Below the pieces are notes generated by a model. That model did not search any database. It saw only the letters and a list, made by a program, of their open reading frames with translations, and was not told the origin of the DNA. This document shows, piece by piece, positions 1 to 7,860 of a DNA stretch of 64,000 bases. Each line of letters starts with the position of its first letter. Within the stretch, counting starts at the first letter, position 1. The stretch covers positions 1-64,000 of the forward strand of contig NZ_NPEV01000025.1 in the NCBI RefSeq assembly GCF_003258835.1. The letters run 5' to 3'. A program made the position numbers and the translations under genes. The DNA is from Rhodobium orientis (lineage in GTDB: Bacteria; Pseudomonadota; Alphaproteobacteria; Rhizobiales; Rhodobiaceae).

Positions 1-91
1 CGGCCCACCAGATGCCGTAAAGCATCTCCAGATAGTCGGCGGAGTTTTTCGAGACGATGGCGACCCGGTCGCCTGCCCCAAGAAACGAAAG
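1..91 (-). pseudogene. 5'-truncated AMP-dependent acyl-CoA synthetase/ligase fragment
   Basis: Read leftward, this edge encodes a peptide ending GAGDRVAIVSKNSADYLEM and then LYGIWWA. This matches the early N-terminal region of AMP-forming acyl-CoA synthetases, which comes before the P-loop. The frame can be followed back only to a TGA at 136-134. No ATG, GTG or TTG lies between that stop and the conserved peptide, and the first 40-50 residues of the family are absent. The divergent isomerase gene starts at 101, inside the same stretch. The gene therefore looks broken at its 5' end, although the rest lies outside the window. A base error near 91-134 or an unusual start codon could also explain it. 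Confidence 0.5.
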
Positions 92-100
92 CCTGAGCCG

Positions 101-694
101 ATGAGCGAACCGGCGGACCTCCTGTTCTTCTTCAACTTCCGCAGCCCCTACTGCTATCTGGTGACCAAGTCGGTCTGGGACATCTTCGAGGATTACCGCG
201 TCACGCTGCGCTGGAAGCCCCTCGGCGGCTGGAACGGCCGGTCCGATCCCGACCGCGCCAAGGTCAAGATCCCCCTGGTCCGCCAGGACGTCGGCCGCTG
301 GGCCAAGAAACTCGGCATCCCCTACACCCCGCCGCCGATCACCACCGACCCGACGCGGGCCGGCGCCGCCAGCCTGCTGGCTGAAAAGGAAGGCAGGCTC
401 CGCGACTATGTGGTGGAGGTGATGCGGATCGAATGGGCGGAGGGACAGGACATCGGCGATCCCGACGTGCTGCGCGACGTGGCACGGCGCATCGGCATGG
501 ACCCCGAGGCCGTCATCACCGCCAGCGAGGACGCGGACAACCTCGCGATGCTTGAGAAAAACGCGGCGGAAGCCAAGGAACGCGGCGTCTTCGGCGTCCC
601 CACCTTCATCACCGGGGACGCCATCTTCTGGGGCAACGACCGCCTGGATTTCCTGCGCGATCATCTGCGCGAGGCTCGGCTGAGGAATATCTGA
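101..694 (+). CDS. DsbA-fold 2-hydroxychromene-2-carboxylate isomerase-like protein
   Basis: A 197-residue protein of the DsbA-like thioredoxin superfamily, HCCA isomerase branch. The N-terminus has the family signature FNFRSPYCYL at residues 10-19. Here a Ser-Pro-Tyr-Cys replaces the CXXC of true disulfide oxidoreductases. The C-terminal half has the cis-proline motif GVFGVPTF near residue 162, followed by FWGNDRLDFL. Family members isomerise aromatic side-chain intermediates using glutathione or act as glutathione S-transferases of the kappa type. The substrate cannot be told from sequence. The gene stands alone, converging on the GntR regulator gene 15 bases downstream. The ATG at 101 is the only start that keeps the complete first beta strand. 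Alternative: a general DsbA family oxidoreductase. Confidence 0.85.
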   Translation: MSEPADLLFFFNFRSPYCYLVTKSVWDIFEDYRVTLRWKPLGGWNGRSDPDRAKVKIPLVRQDVGRWAKKLGIPYTPPPITTDPTRAGAASLLAEKEGRLRDYVVEVMRIEWAEGQDIGDPDVLRDVARRIGMDPEAVITASEDADNLAMLEKNAAEAKERGVFGVPTFITGDAIFWGNDRLDFLRDHLREARLRNI

Positions 695-709
695 GGGCGG
701 CGCTCGCCC

Positions 710-1438
710 CTACTCCGCTGCCTCCGGCCGGCCCTCGAACTGCTTGGCGATGACGCCCACGGTGCGGTCGATGTGGGTGCCGACCAGTTCGGAGGCCTCG
801 TCGGGCTTGCGCGCCATCACTGCCTTGAAGATCGCCTCGTGCTCGGCGTGGACGTTGCGCGGCGCCGTGGTGTCGACCAGCGACAGGCGCAGATAGCGGT
901 TCGACTGGTCGTGCAGGATCTTGCGAAAATTCAGGAGCCAGCGGTTGCCGCAGGCCGAGATCAGCGCATCGTGGAAGGCCTGGTTGAGGTCGCCCCATTC
1001 CGAGGCGACGTCGTCCGGCTTGTCGGCGAGCCGCTCCTCGACCTTGGAGAGTCGGTGGTAGGCGGCGACGATCCCCGCCTCCCAGTCGTCGTCGCCGTGC
1101 TCGATCGAGCTTCGAAGGGCGATCGTCTCCAGGATCTTGCGCATCTCGGCAATGTCCCGGAAATCCTGCAGCGACACGGCGGAGACGCGGAAGCCGCGCT
1201 GGCCCTCCGTCGTCACCAGCGATTCCGACATCAGCCGCGACAGCGCCTCGCGGATCGTGCTCGCCCCGACGCCGAACTCCTTGCGGAGCTGCTCCACCCG
1301 CAGGCGCTCGCCGGGCTGGTGCCGCCCGCTCAGGATATCTTCGCGCAGCCGCGAGAAGACGGCTTCGATCATGGTCTTCGCACCGCCGTTCTTGGCGGCG
1401 GTGGCAAGGTCGTAGAGCGGCGGTTCGGCAACAGGCAT
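710..1438 (-). CDS. GntR family transcriptional regulator, FCD subfamily
   Basis: A 242-residue DNA-binding regulator. Residues about 20-90 form the GntR winged helix (FSRLREDILSGRHQPGERLR, then VGASTIREALSRL). Residues about 100-225 form an FCD ligand-binding domain with the expected metal-site histidines in FHDAL and GTHIDRT. FCD regulators usually repress catabolic genes and release DNA when a small carboxylate binds. The gene points left and faces the isomerase gene end to end. Its upstream side is a 250-base AT-rich gap shared with the monooxygenase-fold gene at 1691, which is a plausible target. The ATG at 1438 gives a normal-length N-terminus. Confidence 0.9.
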   Translation of the reverse strand: MPVAEPPLYDLATAAKNGGAKTMIEAVFSRLREDILSGRHQPGERLRVEQLRKEFGVGASTIREALSRLMSESLVTTEGQRGFRVSAVSLQDFRDIAEMRKILETIALRSSIEHGDDDWEAGIVAAYHRLSKVEERLADKPDDVASEWGDLNQAFHDALISACGNRWLLNFRKILHDQSNRYLRLSLVDTTAPRNVHAEHEAIFKAVMARKPDEASELVGTHIDRTVGVIAKQFEGRPEAAE

Positions 1439-1690
1439 GGGACGATTTCAACCAGCGACTAGGAGTTCAGGATTGGTAATATGATCCAGAAAAACGTAAT
1501 CCGCAACGATTCTCAGATATTCTAGAAACGTTTAAATGAAGTGTATATTCACGTTATTTTTTGATAAAAACGATATTTCATGCTATCGAAGACCGAGTTT
1601 GAAACCGGACCGCGAATGCGACCACCGTGCTTGCCGGGGCGGCGTCCATGCCACCCGGAACGGCGGAATTCGCGGATAGAGGCAAGTGTC

Positions 1691-2254
1691 ATGAGCGAAC
1701 CGGAACCGCAAGAGCCCGTCACCGTCAGCGTCGCCCGCAAGGTCCTGCCCGGAAGGGAGGCCGCCTATGAGGAGTGGATCAAGGGCATCTCCGCCGCCGC
1801 TTCATCCTTTCCCGGCCACCTCGGCCTCAACGTCCTGCGACCATCTGCCCGGACCAACCACGAATACGTGCTGATCTACCGCTTCGACACCTACGAGCAC
1901 GGCCGGGCCTGGGAAGAATCGGAGGAGCGCGCCCGCTGGCTGGAACGGCTCGCCGACATCACCGCCGGCGAGGCCAGGATGAAGAAGGTCACCGGCCTGG
2001 AGTTCTGGTTCGACCTGCCGGACGTTCCCGCCGCCGCCAAGGCGCCGCAGTGGAAGATGGCGCTGGTGCTGATCGCCGTCGTCTTCGTGCTGGTCTATCC
2101 GCTGCAGCTCACCGTCGGTGAGTGGCTGTCCGGCGGCCCGTTCTGGGTCCGGGTGCTCGCCATCGTCGTGCTTCAGGTGCTGCTGATGACCTATCTGGTC
2201 ATGCCCCGCGTCACCGCGCTCCTGAAGGGCTGGCTCTTCAAACCGGCGAAATAG
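1691..2254 (+). CDS. Membrane-anchored antibiotic biosynthesis monooxygenase (ABM) domain protein
   Basis: A 187-residue protein. Residues about 8-100 form an ABM ferredoxin-like fold (VTVSVARKVLPGREAAYEEW, PGHLGLNVLRP, YVLIYRFDTYEHGRAWEES). The C-terminal part has two hydrophobic helices, at about 118-138 (MALVLIAVVFVLVYPLQL) and 148-170 (VRVLAIVVLQVLLMTYLVM). ABM proteins with this two-helix tail are common and mostly uncharacterised; heme or quinone chemistry is known only for relatives. An upstream in-frame ATG at 1580 would add 37 unconserved residues, so the ATG at 1691, behind an AGAGG stretch, is preferred. It is divergent from the GntR gene and may be controlled by it. Confidence 0.75.
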   Translation: MSEPEPQEPVTVSVARKVLPGREAAYEEWIKGISAAASSFPGHLGLNVLRPSARTNHEYVLIYRFDTYEHGRAWEESEERARWLERLADITAGEARMKKVTGLEFWFDLPDVPAAAKAPQWKMALVLIAVVFVLVYPLQLTVGEWLSGGPFWVRVLAIVVLQVLLMTYLVMPRVTALLKGWLFKPAK

Positions 2255-2273
2255 CCCTCTCCCCGGCAAAGAG

Positions 2274-2304
2274 AAACGGCGGAGCGTTGGCCGCCCCGCC
2301 GTTT
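2274..2304. terminator. Bidirectional hairpin between convergent genes
   Basis: Arms AAACGGCGG (2274-2282) and CCGCCGTTT (2296-2304) are exact complements around a 13-base loop. The hairpin lies between the ends of the ABM-domain gene and the cold-shock gene, which converge here. The T-tracts are short on both sides. A second perfect hairpin, TGCCGGG/CCCGGCA, follows at 2315-2332, closer to the cold-shock stop codon. Together they would separate the two transcripts. Confidence 0.6.
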
Positions 2305-2349
2305 CAAATCGTGATGCCGGGCGCACCCGGCACGGCGCCAGAACGCCGC

Positions 2350-2559
2350 TTACTGAGCCTGCAGATTGACGGCCGAGGACTTGCCACGGCGCTGATCAAC
2401 CTCGATCTCATAGCTGATCTTCTGGCCCTCGTTCAGGGTCGACATGCCGGCACGTTCCACCGCGCTGATATGCACGAAGACGTCGTTGCCGCCATCATCC
2501 GGCTGGATGAAACCGTAACCCTTGGTGGCGTTGAACCATTTGACCGAACCCGTCTGCAT
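2350..2559 (-). CDS. Cold-shock protein, CspA family
   Basis: A complete 69-residue single cold-shock domain. Both RNA-binding motifs are intact: KGYGFIQ (RNP1, residues 13-19) and VFVHISAVE (RNP2, residues 27-35). Such proteins bind single-stranded RNA or DNA and melt mRNA structures. The start at 2559 is preceded by a strong AGGAGA site. It lies 145 bases downstream of a DEAD-box helicase gene on the same strand. The 145-base gap could hold its own promoter and the long 5' leader usual for csp genes. Whether it is cold-inducible cannot be read from sequence. Confidence 0.95.
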   Translation of the reverse strand: MQTGSVKWFNATKGYGFIQPDDGGNDVFVHISAVERAGMSTLNEGQKISYEIEVDQRRGKSSAVNLQAQ

Positions 2560-2704
2560 TTCGAAATCTCCTCTTAAGACGTGACAGGGGATGCTGGTTT
2601 TTTATGTTCGAGATGCGGGCCCGACGACAAACCGCCGTTTGCCGGCGCGCCCCATCCGATTGGTCGGATGCGGCGCCCGAAGCCGGACGCCGCACCGCGT
2701 GTTG

Positions 2705-4102
2705 TCAGGTATTCGTGGAAGCGGATGCACCGGCATCCGACCGCGAACCGATATTGCCGAGCATGCGGGAAAGCCCGTCGCCGGCGCTTTCCGGACCGGA
2801 CTTGGCGAAGCGCCGCGATTGCGGCACCGCCTGGCCCTTGGCCGAAGACTTGCCGTTGCGGGCGCGCCTGCGCCGCCGCGGCGGTTTGTCGCCAGACAGC
2901 GGGTCGGCGGAACGGGCCTCCGACGCGCGCTTCGGCTTGCGGTCGCGCCGCTCGGCCGGCGGGGCATCGCCCTCAGCGCCGATCGCGCGTCCGATCAACC
3001 GCTCGATGTCGCGCAGCAGCCCGCGCTCGTCCGGATCGCACAGCGACACCGCAATGCCGCTCTTGCCGGCACGCGCCGTCCGCCCGATCCGGTGCACATA
3101 GGCCTCCGGCACGTTCGGCAGCTCGAAATTGATGACATGGGAGACGTCGTCGACGTCGATGCCGCGCGCCGCGATGTCGGTGGCGACGAGAATGCGCACC
3201 CGGTCGTTGCGGAACGCCTTCAGCGCCTGCTGGCGCTGGCCCTGGCTCTTGTCGCCATGGATCGCCGCGGCGGACAGGCCGGCATCGAGCAGATGCTTGC
3301 TGACCCGGTCGGCGCCGCGCTTGGTGCGGGTGAAGACGATCGCCCGCTCCACCTCGGCACCGGCCAGAAGGTCGACCAGCGCGCCGCGCTTTGCGGCCTT
3401 GGCCATGTGCATCACCGACTGGTCGATGCGCTCGATCGGCCGCGCCGTCGGGGCAACGGAAATTTCCGCCGGACGGTTCAGGAAGTCGCTGGCGAGGCCG
3501 CGGATCTGCTTCGGCATGGTCGCCGACAGGAGCACGGTCTGGCGCTCCCGGGGCAGCTTGCCGAGGATGCGGCGAACGGCCGGCATGAAGCCGAGGTCGA
3601 GCATCTGGTCGGCCTCGTCGAGGACGACGGCCTCGGTGGCGTCGAGGCGGATGGCGCGGCCTGAAAGATGATCCTCAAGCCGGCCCGGCGTTGCGATCAC
3701 GATGTCGACGCCATTGGACAGCGCGCGGATCTGCGGGCCCGGCTTGACGCCGCCGACGATCACCGTGGAGGTGACCCGGGCGAAGCGCCCGTAGGTGCGC
3801 ACGCTGTCGGCGACCTGGGCGGCGAGTTCGCGCGTCGGCACCAGGATCAGCGCCCGGCAGCTCTTCTTGTCGGCGCGGCGCTTGTCGCCTGCGATCGCGT
3901 GTAAGAGCGGCAGCACGAAGCTCGCGGTCTTGCCGGTGCCGGTCTGGGCGATGCCCAGAACGTCGCGGCCGTTGAGAATTTCGGGAATGACTTTCGACTG
4001 GATAGGGGTCGGATCGGTATAGCCCTCGGCCTCGACGGCACGAAGGAAAGGCTCGGCAAGGCCGAGATCGGAAAAAGTTGTCAAAGGAAGACTTTCGTTC
4101 AT
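2705..4102 (-). CDS. DEAD-box ATP-dependent RNA helicase (RhlE-like)
   Basis: A 465-residue RNA helicase with all core motifs: Q motif TPIQ, Walker A AQTGTGKT, PTRELA, TPGR, DEAD, SAT, ARGID and HRIGRTARAG. The last ~90 residues are a basic, disordered tail (KPPRRRRRARNGK) typical of RhlE/DeaD-type proteins that bind rRNA or mRNA nonspecifically. It probably acts in ribosome assembly or RNA turnover. An upstream in-frame ATG at 4141 would add 13 residues not seen in the family, so MNESLPLTTF at 4102 is preferred. The neighbouring cold-shock gene suggests a shared role in low-temperature RNA handling, which is inference. Confidence 0.93.
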   Translation of the reverse strand: MNESLPLTTFSDLGLAEPFLRAVEAEGYTDPTPIQSKVIPEILNGRDVLGIAQTGTGKTASFVLPLLHAIAGDKRRADKKSCRALILVPTRELAAQVADSVRTYGRFARVTSTVIVGGVKPGPQIRALSNGVDIVIATPGRLEDHLSGRAIRLDATEAVVLDEADQMLDLGFMPAVRRILGKLPRERQTVLLSATMPKQIRGLASDFLNRPAEISVAPTARPIERIDQSVMHMAKAAKRGALVDLLAGAEVERAIVFTRTKRGADRVSKHLLDAGLSAAAIHGDKSQGQRQQALKAFRNDRVRILVATDIAARGIDVDDVSHVINFELPNVPEAYVHRIGRTARAGKSGIAVSLCDPDERGLLRDIERLIGRAIGAEGDAPPAERRDRKPKRASEARSADPLSGDKPPRRRRRARNGKSSAKGQAVPQSRRFAKSGPESAGDGLSRMLGNIGSRSDAGASASTNT

Positions 4103-4493
4103 CGTCCGGCGGACCAAGGCCTCTCGCCCGTCACGCGGCACGATCTAGTTTCTATGAGCGGACTTGCGTAGTTCAGTCGCTGGCTTTCGCGCCTTGCGGC
4201 ACCTTTTCATGGCAACGATCTTCTACGACGGCTGCTCAGAAGCACGCCCCCGCGTTCAACCTGTTGGTCGTCTACGCGCGGCAGCGTTGCCGTCAATGAC
4301 CACAGTTTGCGTCGAAAAGCAACAGGTTTCGCGTCGGACGGCCGGCGCGGAGTGCATTTCGCCACGCCCCGCGACCCGCCGAGCGACGGCGCAGAACCCC
4401 GCCGGCTTGGACGTTTTCTCCTCAACAGCCTCTTCCCATTCCCGCGCCGGCCGGCTCAACTGCCCGGAAAGCGACCGCGCGGAGGAAAAACGG
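4103..4493. other. Intergenic region between divergent genes, no gene recognised
   Basis: About 390 bases separate the helicase start from the dehydrogenase start. Open frames run through it, but they have no recognisable domain and are overlapping fragments. No tRNA-like cloverleaf or strong inverted repeat is evident. It presumably carries the divergent promoters and possibly a long helicase 5' leader. Confidence 0.5.
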
Positions 4494-5417
4494 ATGACGG
4501 AGAAATTGACGACGGCGGTAATCGGCGCCGGCCTTATGGGCCATGGCATTGCCTGGATTCTTGCCGATGCGGGCCACGCCGTCCGCGTCTATGACCGCAG
4601 CGAAGACGCCCTTCAAAGCCTGCCGGACCGGCTCGCCGCCATCGCCGATCTGTTCGGCACCGACGAGACGATCGCCGCACGGGTGACGGCCGTCACAAGC
4701 CTTGCCGAGGCCGCCGCCGGCGCCGACCTCGTCGTCGAGGCGGCGGCGGAAAATGTCGGCCTCAAGCAGGCGCTCTTTGTCGAATTGGAGCGTGCGGCGC
4801 CCGACGACGCCATCCTTGCCTCCAACACCTCGTCGATCCCGATCCGCATCATCGCGGACCGCGTGGCCCGAAAGCAGCGGGTCGTCGGCACCCATTTCTG
4901 GAACCCGCCCCATCTCGTTCCGCTGGTGGAGGTGGTTCAGATCGGGCCGGAGAACGGTGCGGCCGTGGAACGCACCATGGATATCCTGCGCGCGGCCGGA
5001 CGCAGCCCGGTTCACGTGAAAAAGGACGTGCCCGGCTTCATCGGCAACCGCCTCCAGCATGCCCTGAAGCGCGAGGCGATCGCGCTCGTTGCCAGCGGCG
5101 TCTGCGATGCCGAAACCCTCGACGAGGTGGTCAGGCTCGGCTTCGGCCGGCGCATGGCGGTGCTCGGACCCATGGAGCAGTCCGATCTCGTCGGCCTCGA
5201 CCTCACCGAGGCGATCCACGAGACGATCATGCCGGCGCTGGACACGACACCCGAGCCGCACCCCTATCTGCGCGCCCTGGTGGCCAAGGGCCGTCTCGGC
5301 ATGAAGACCGGCGAGGGGTTTCGCAAGTGGCCGCCCGGAGAAGCCGATGCGGTGCGCGGTCGGCTGCGCGATTTCCTCGCCGCCCAGGCGCAGATCGAGC
5401 GCAAGGGCAAGGGTTAG
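4494..5417 (+). CDS. 3-hydroxyacyl-CoA dehydrogenase (NAD-dependent)
   Basis: A 307-residue enzyme with an N-terminal Rossmann domain (VIGAGLMGHGIAWILADAGH, residues about 7-26) and a C-terminal 3HCDH helical domain (GFIGNRLQHALKREA onward). The active-site region GTHFWNPPHLVPLVEVV contains the catalytic histidine near residue 140, and the NTSS element precedes it. It oxidises a 3-hydroxyacyl-CoA (or a related hydroxy acid) to the 3-keto form with NAD. The length fits stand-alone 3-hydroxybutyryl-CoA or L-carnitine dehydrogenase-like members rather than the fused FadB type. The start at 4494 follows a GGAGG site; longer in-frame extensions upstream have no conserved sequence. No partner gene is adjacent, so the substrate is unknown. 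Confidence 0.88.
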   Translation: MTEKLTTAVIGAGLMGHGIAWILADAGHAVRVYDRSEDALQSLPDRLAAIADLFGTDETIAARVTAVTSLAEAAAGADLVVEAAAENVGLKQALFVELERAAPDDAILASNTSSIPIRIIADRVARKQRVVGTHFWNPPHLVPLVEVVQIGPENGAAVERTMDILRAAGRSPVHVKKDVPGFIGNRLQHALKREAIALVASGVCDAETLDEVVRLGFGRRMAVLGPMEQSDLVGLDLTEAIHETIMPALDTTPEPHPYLRALVAKGRLGMKTGEGFRKWPPGEADAVRGRLRDFLAAQAQIERKGKG

Positions 5418-5465
5418 GTCAATGACTGCAACATGCGACGAATGGCAGGAGCCCCGCGCCGCACG

Positions 5466-6590
5466 TTACTCCGGCCGGCCCGCCGCCACGGCATGGCGTC
5501 GCTCCGCGTCGCCGATTGCGGCCGGCGCGCCGTCCTCGGCCCCTGTCCAGATCTCTTCCTGCGGCTGGCGGGCCTTTTGCTTCGAAACCGGCCACGGCAG
5601 GTAGGATTTGCGTCGGATCTCGACCTTTTCGTAAACCGGAAAGATGCCCGGATCGGTGAGCCGGATGCGCGCGAGCTGGTTGCGGTCGCGCGGCTTGAAG
5701 GTGTTCTGGAACTCGCGCGGCAGGGCATCGGAGACCGGCAGGATGTCGGTAATGACGCCGTCGCTCGTGTGACGTCCGCTCGACACGGTGACCTCCATGC
5801 CCGTCTCGATCGGCAGCAGGTAGCGCCGCGGCAGGTAGGTCAGCACATAGGCCTCGCCGGAATAGACCGACAGGATCGGATCGCCGGCGCGAAAGACGCT
5901 GCCGAGGGAGGGAACGCGTGCGCCGACGGTGCCGCCGGCCGGCGCCCGGATGACGCCCGCGGCATAGTGGGACATGAGGTCGGCAACGGCCCTTGCGGCA
6001 TCGGCCCTGGCGTCCTCCAGCGCCGATATCTGCTCCGACAGGGTCTCGGTTTCCGTCGCCAGCTTCACCCGGTCCTGGCGGGCGTCGAAATTGGCCCGCA
6101 AGGCTTCCTCGTAGCGCGTCGAGGTCAGCAGGCCGCGATCCGACATGGCGTCGAAGCGGACGAGCACCTTGCCGGTTTCCGTCTCGCGCCGCGCCGCCAG
6201 CGGCAGGAGCTGGCTGGCGACCTCGGACCGGAGCCGGAAGGTCGCCGCCTGCTGGGCGAGCTCGGCCTGGCGGATCGACAGGTCGGCCAGCCGCTCCAGC
6301 ACTTCGGTCGACTCGATCCGCATCAGCGTGTCGCCCTCGCCGACCGTTTGCCCCTCGGTGACATCCACCTCCGCGACACGGGCGACGAAGGTGGCGGCGA
6401 TCACCGTCTTGTCGCGCAGCACCAGCCCGCCGCCGCGCAGCATGACGAGATCGCCCCAGACGTAATTCGTCGCCGCGATCGCAAAGATCGCCAAGAGGGC
6501 GAAATAGATGTGCCGGCCCGGACGGACCCGCCCCTTGCGCTCCTGGTTGGCGATGGTGTCGGCGCGCGGGCGTTTTTTCAGACTGCGCAT
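5466..6590 (-). CDS. HlyD-type membrane fusion protein, probably polysaccharide export
   Basis: A 374-residue periplasmic adaptor. One transmembrane helix lies near residues 25-45 (IYFALLAIFAIAATNYVWG). It is followed by a biotinyl-lipoyl-like half (VIAATFVARVAEVDVTEGQ), a long coiled-coil region at about 100-210 and the returning half (AAGVIRAPAGGTVGARVPSLG). The layout is that of HlyD/Alg44-type subunits, without a PilZ domain. It begins four bases after the stop of the glycosyltransferase gene, so the two are co-translated. This suggests it carries the polymer made by that enzyme across the periplasm. The start at 6590 is preferred over one 60 bases upstream, which would overlap the glycosyltransferase end. 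Confidence 0.8.
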   Translation of the reverse strand: MRSLKKRPRADTIANQERKGRVRPGRHIYFALLAIFAIAATNYVWGDLVMLRGGGLVLRDKTVIAATFVARVAEVDVTEGQTVGEGDTLMRIESTEVLERLADLSIRQAELAQQAATFRLRSEVASQLLPLAARRETETGKVLVRFDAMSDRGLLTSTRYEEALRANFDARQDRVKLATETETLSEQISALEDARADAARAVADLMSHYAAGVIRAPAGGTVGARVPSLGSVFRAGDPILSVYSGEAYVLTYLPRRYLLPIETGMEVTVSSGRHTSDGVITDILPVSDALPREFQNTFKPRDRNQLARIRLTDPGIFPVYEKVEIRRKSYLPWPVSKQKARQPQEEIWTGAEDGAPAAIGDAERRHAVAAGRPE

Positions 6591-6594
6591 GGCG

Positions 6595-7860
6595 TTACTC
6601 CCGAACCTTGTGGACTTTATCCGGCACATAGGGGTCGAAATAAGAGGCATCGACGACCCATTCCTGGAGATAGGCGGCGAGCCGGATCATCCGCATCACG
6701 ACCCCGTTGAAGAGGCTGTAGCCGGGCACCAGCGGCATCAGGGCAAGCCCGTTCGCCTGCGGCGTCGCATGGGCCGCCATCAGGAAAACCACCGTATCGA
6801 CCACAAACAGCCCGGCCTGGGCGGCGAGCAGGATCGCCGGCGCCAGGTCGCCATAGGTGGCGAACAGCCAGACGACGTAGAACGGCAGCGCGGCGGCCCC
6901 GATGACGTTGAAGAACAGGAACTCGAACTGATGCACCAGTTCCACCGGACGAAAGCCGGCGGCGAACGGATTGAGGACGTCGGAGTGCTTGCGATAGCGC
7001 AGGCGCACCGCGTCCCGCTCCCAGCGGAAGCGCTGGTGGGTCAGCGTCGACAGCGTGTCCGGCACGGCCGTGTAGCAGATCGCGTCGGCGGCAAAGGTCG
7101 TCGCCCAGCCGGCCCGGCGCAGCCGCAGCGTCACGTCGAGGTCTTCGCCGCCCCCGGCATCGAGCCCGCCGACGGCGCGCAGCGCGCTGCGGCGGAAGGC
7201 GGAGAACGCGCCGGAGGCGCAGCTCACCTGGCCGACGAGGTCGAGTGCGGCCTTGCCGAGCGAAATGCTGATCAGATACTCGATCGCCTGGAACCCGGCG
7301 ACGAGGCTCTTTGAATGGTTGGACACCAGGATGTTGCCGCACACGGTGCCGACGCCCGGATCGGCAAACGGCTGCACGATGCGCTGCAACGCGTGGCGAT
7401 CGAACAGGCAGTCGCAGTCGACATTGACGACGATGTCGCCGGAACACAGCCGTTCGGCGAGGTTGATCGCCGCTGCCTTGCCGGCCCGCAGCGCCGTCCC
7501 GTGGGCACGCTGGATCAGCCCCTCGCGCTTCAGGTCCCTCAACCGCGCGGTCATGGCGTCGGTCGAACCGTCGCTGACGACGACGATCTCGTCCGGCGGC
7601 AGGGTCTGCTCCCAAAGACCGCGCACGCAGGCCTCGATCACATCGGCCTCGTTGTTGCCGGCGATGACGACGCTGATGCGCCCGAGACTGCGCAGCCGTT
7701 CCGGCGCCATATCGACCGGCCGGCGGCGCAGGACAGCGGCGGCAAAGGAGAGCGTATAGCGCGGCACGTCGAAAATCAGCACGAACCAGAACAGGCTGAC
7801 GATGGAGCCGAAGCTCTGGGCCTTGAGAAAATCGAGCCCGTCCGCAAGAACTGCCATCAT
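6595..7860 (-). CDS. Processive family-2 glycosyltransferase (exopolysaccharide synthase type)
   Basis: A 421-residue membrane enzyme. An N-terminal membrane helix near residues 17-40 is followed by a GT2 domain with VVIAGNNEADVIE, the UDP-sugar aspartate in VSDGST (D97), the DXD-type VDCDC (D148/D150), the catalytic GEDLD (residues 238-242) and QRFRW (276-280). The last motif marks processive synthases such as cellulose, hyaluronan and NodC enzymes. Three or more C-terminal helices follow after residue 310. It should polymerise and extrude a beta-linked polysaccharide. Its ATG overlaps the TGA expected for the upstream regulator gene, and a HlyD-type gene follows four bases downstream. Confidence 0.87.
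   Translation of the reverse strand: MMAVLADGLDFLKAQSFGSIVSLFWFVLIFDVPRYTLSFAAAVLRRRPVDMAPERLRSLGRISVVIAGNNEADVIEACVRGLWEQTLPPDEIVVVSDGSTDAMTARLRDLKREGLIQRAHGTALRAGKAAAINLAERLCSGDIVVNVDCDCLFDRHALQRIVQPFADPGVGTVCGNILVSNHSKSLVAGFQAIEYLISISLGKAALDLVGQVSCASGAFSAFRRSALRAVGGLDAGGGEDLDVTLRLRRAGWATTFAADAICYTAVPDTLSTLTHQRFRWERDAVRLRYRKHSDVLNPFAAGFRPVELVHQFEFLFFNVIGAAALPFYVVWLFATYGDLAPAILLAAQAGLFVVDTVVFLMAAHATPQANGLALMPLVPGYSLFNGVVMRMIRLAAYLQEWVVDASYFDPYVPDKVHKVRE

Noticed and set aside
4164-4493. N-terminal extension of the 3-hydroxyacyl-CoA dehydrogenase by 110 residues
   Set aside because: The extension is not conserved, and a good GGAGG site precedes the ATG at 4494.
6617-7859. C-terminal ~420 residues of the leftward frame that starts near 9808
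   Set aside because: They are arginine/proline-rich with no domain and are an out-of-phase reading of the glycosyltransferase gene, which has all catalytic motifs.
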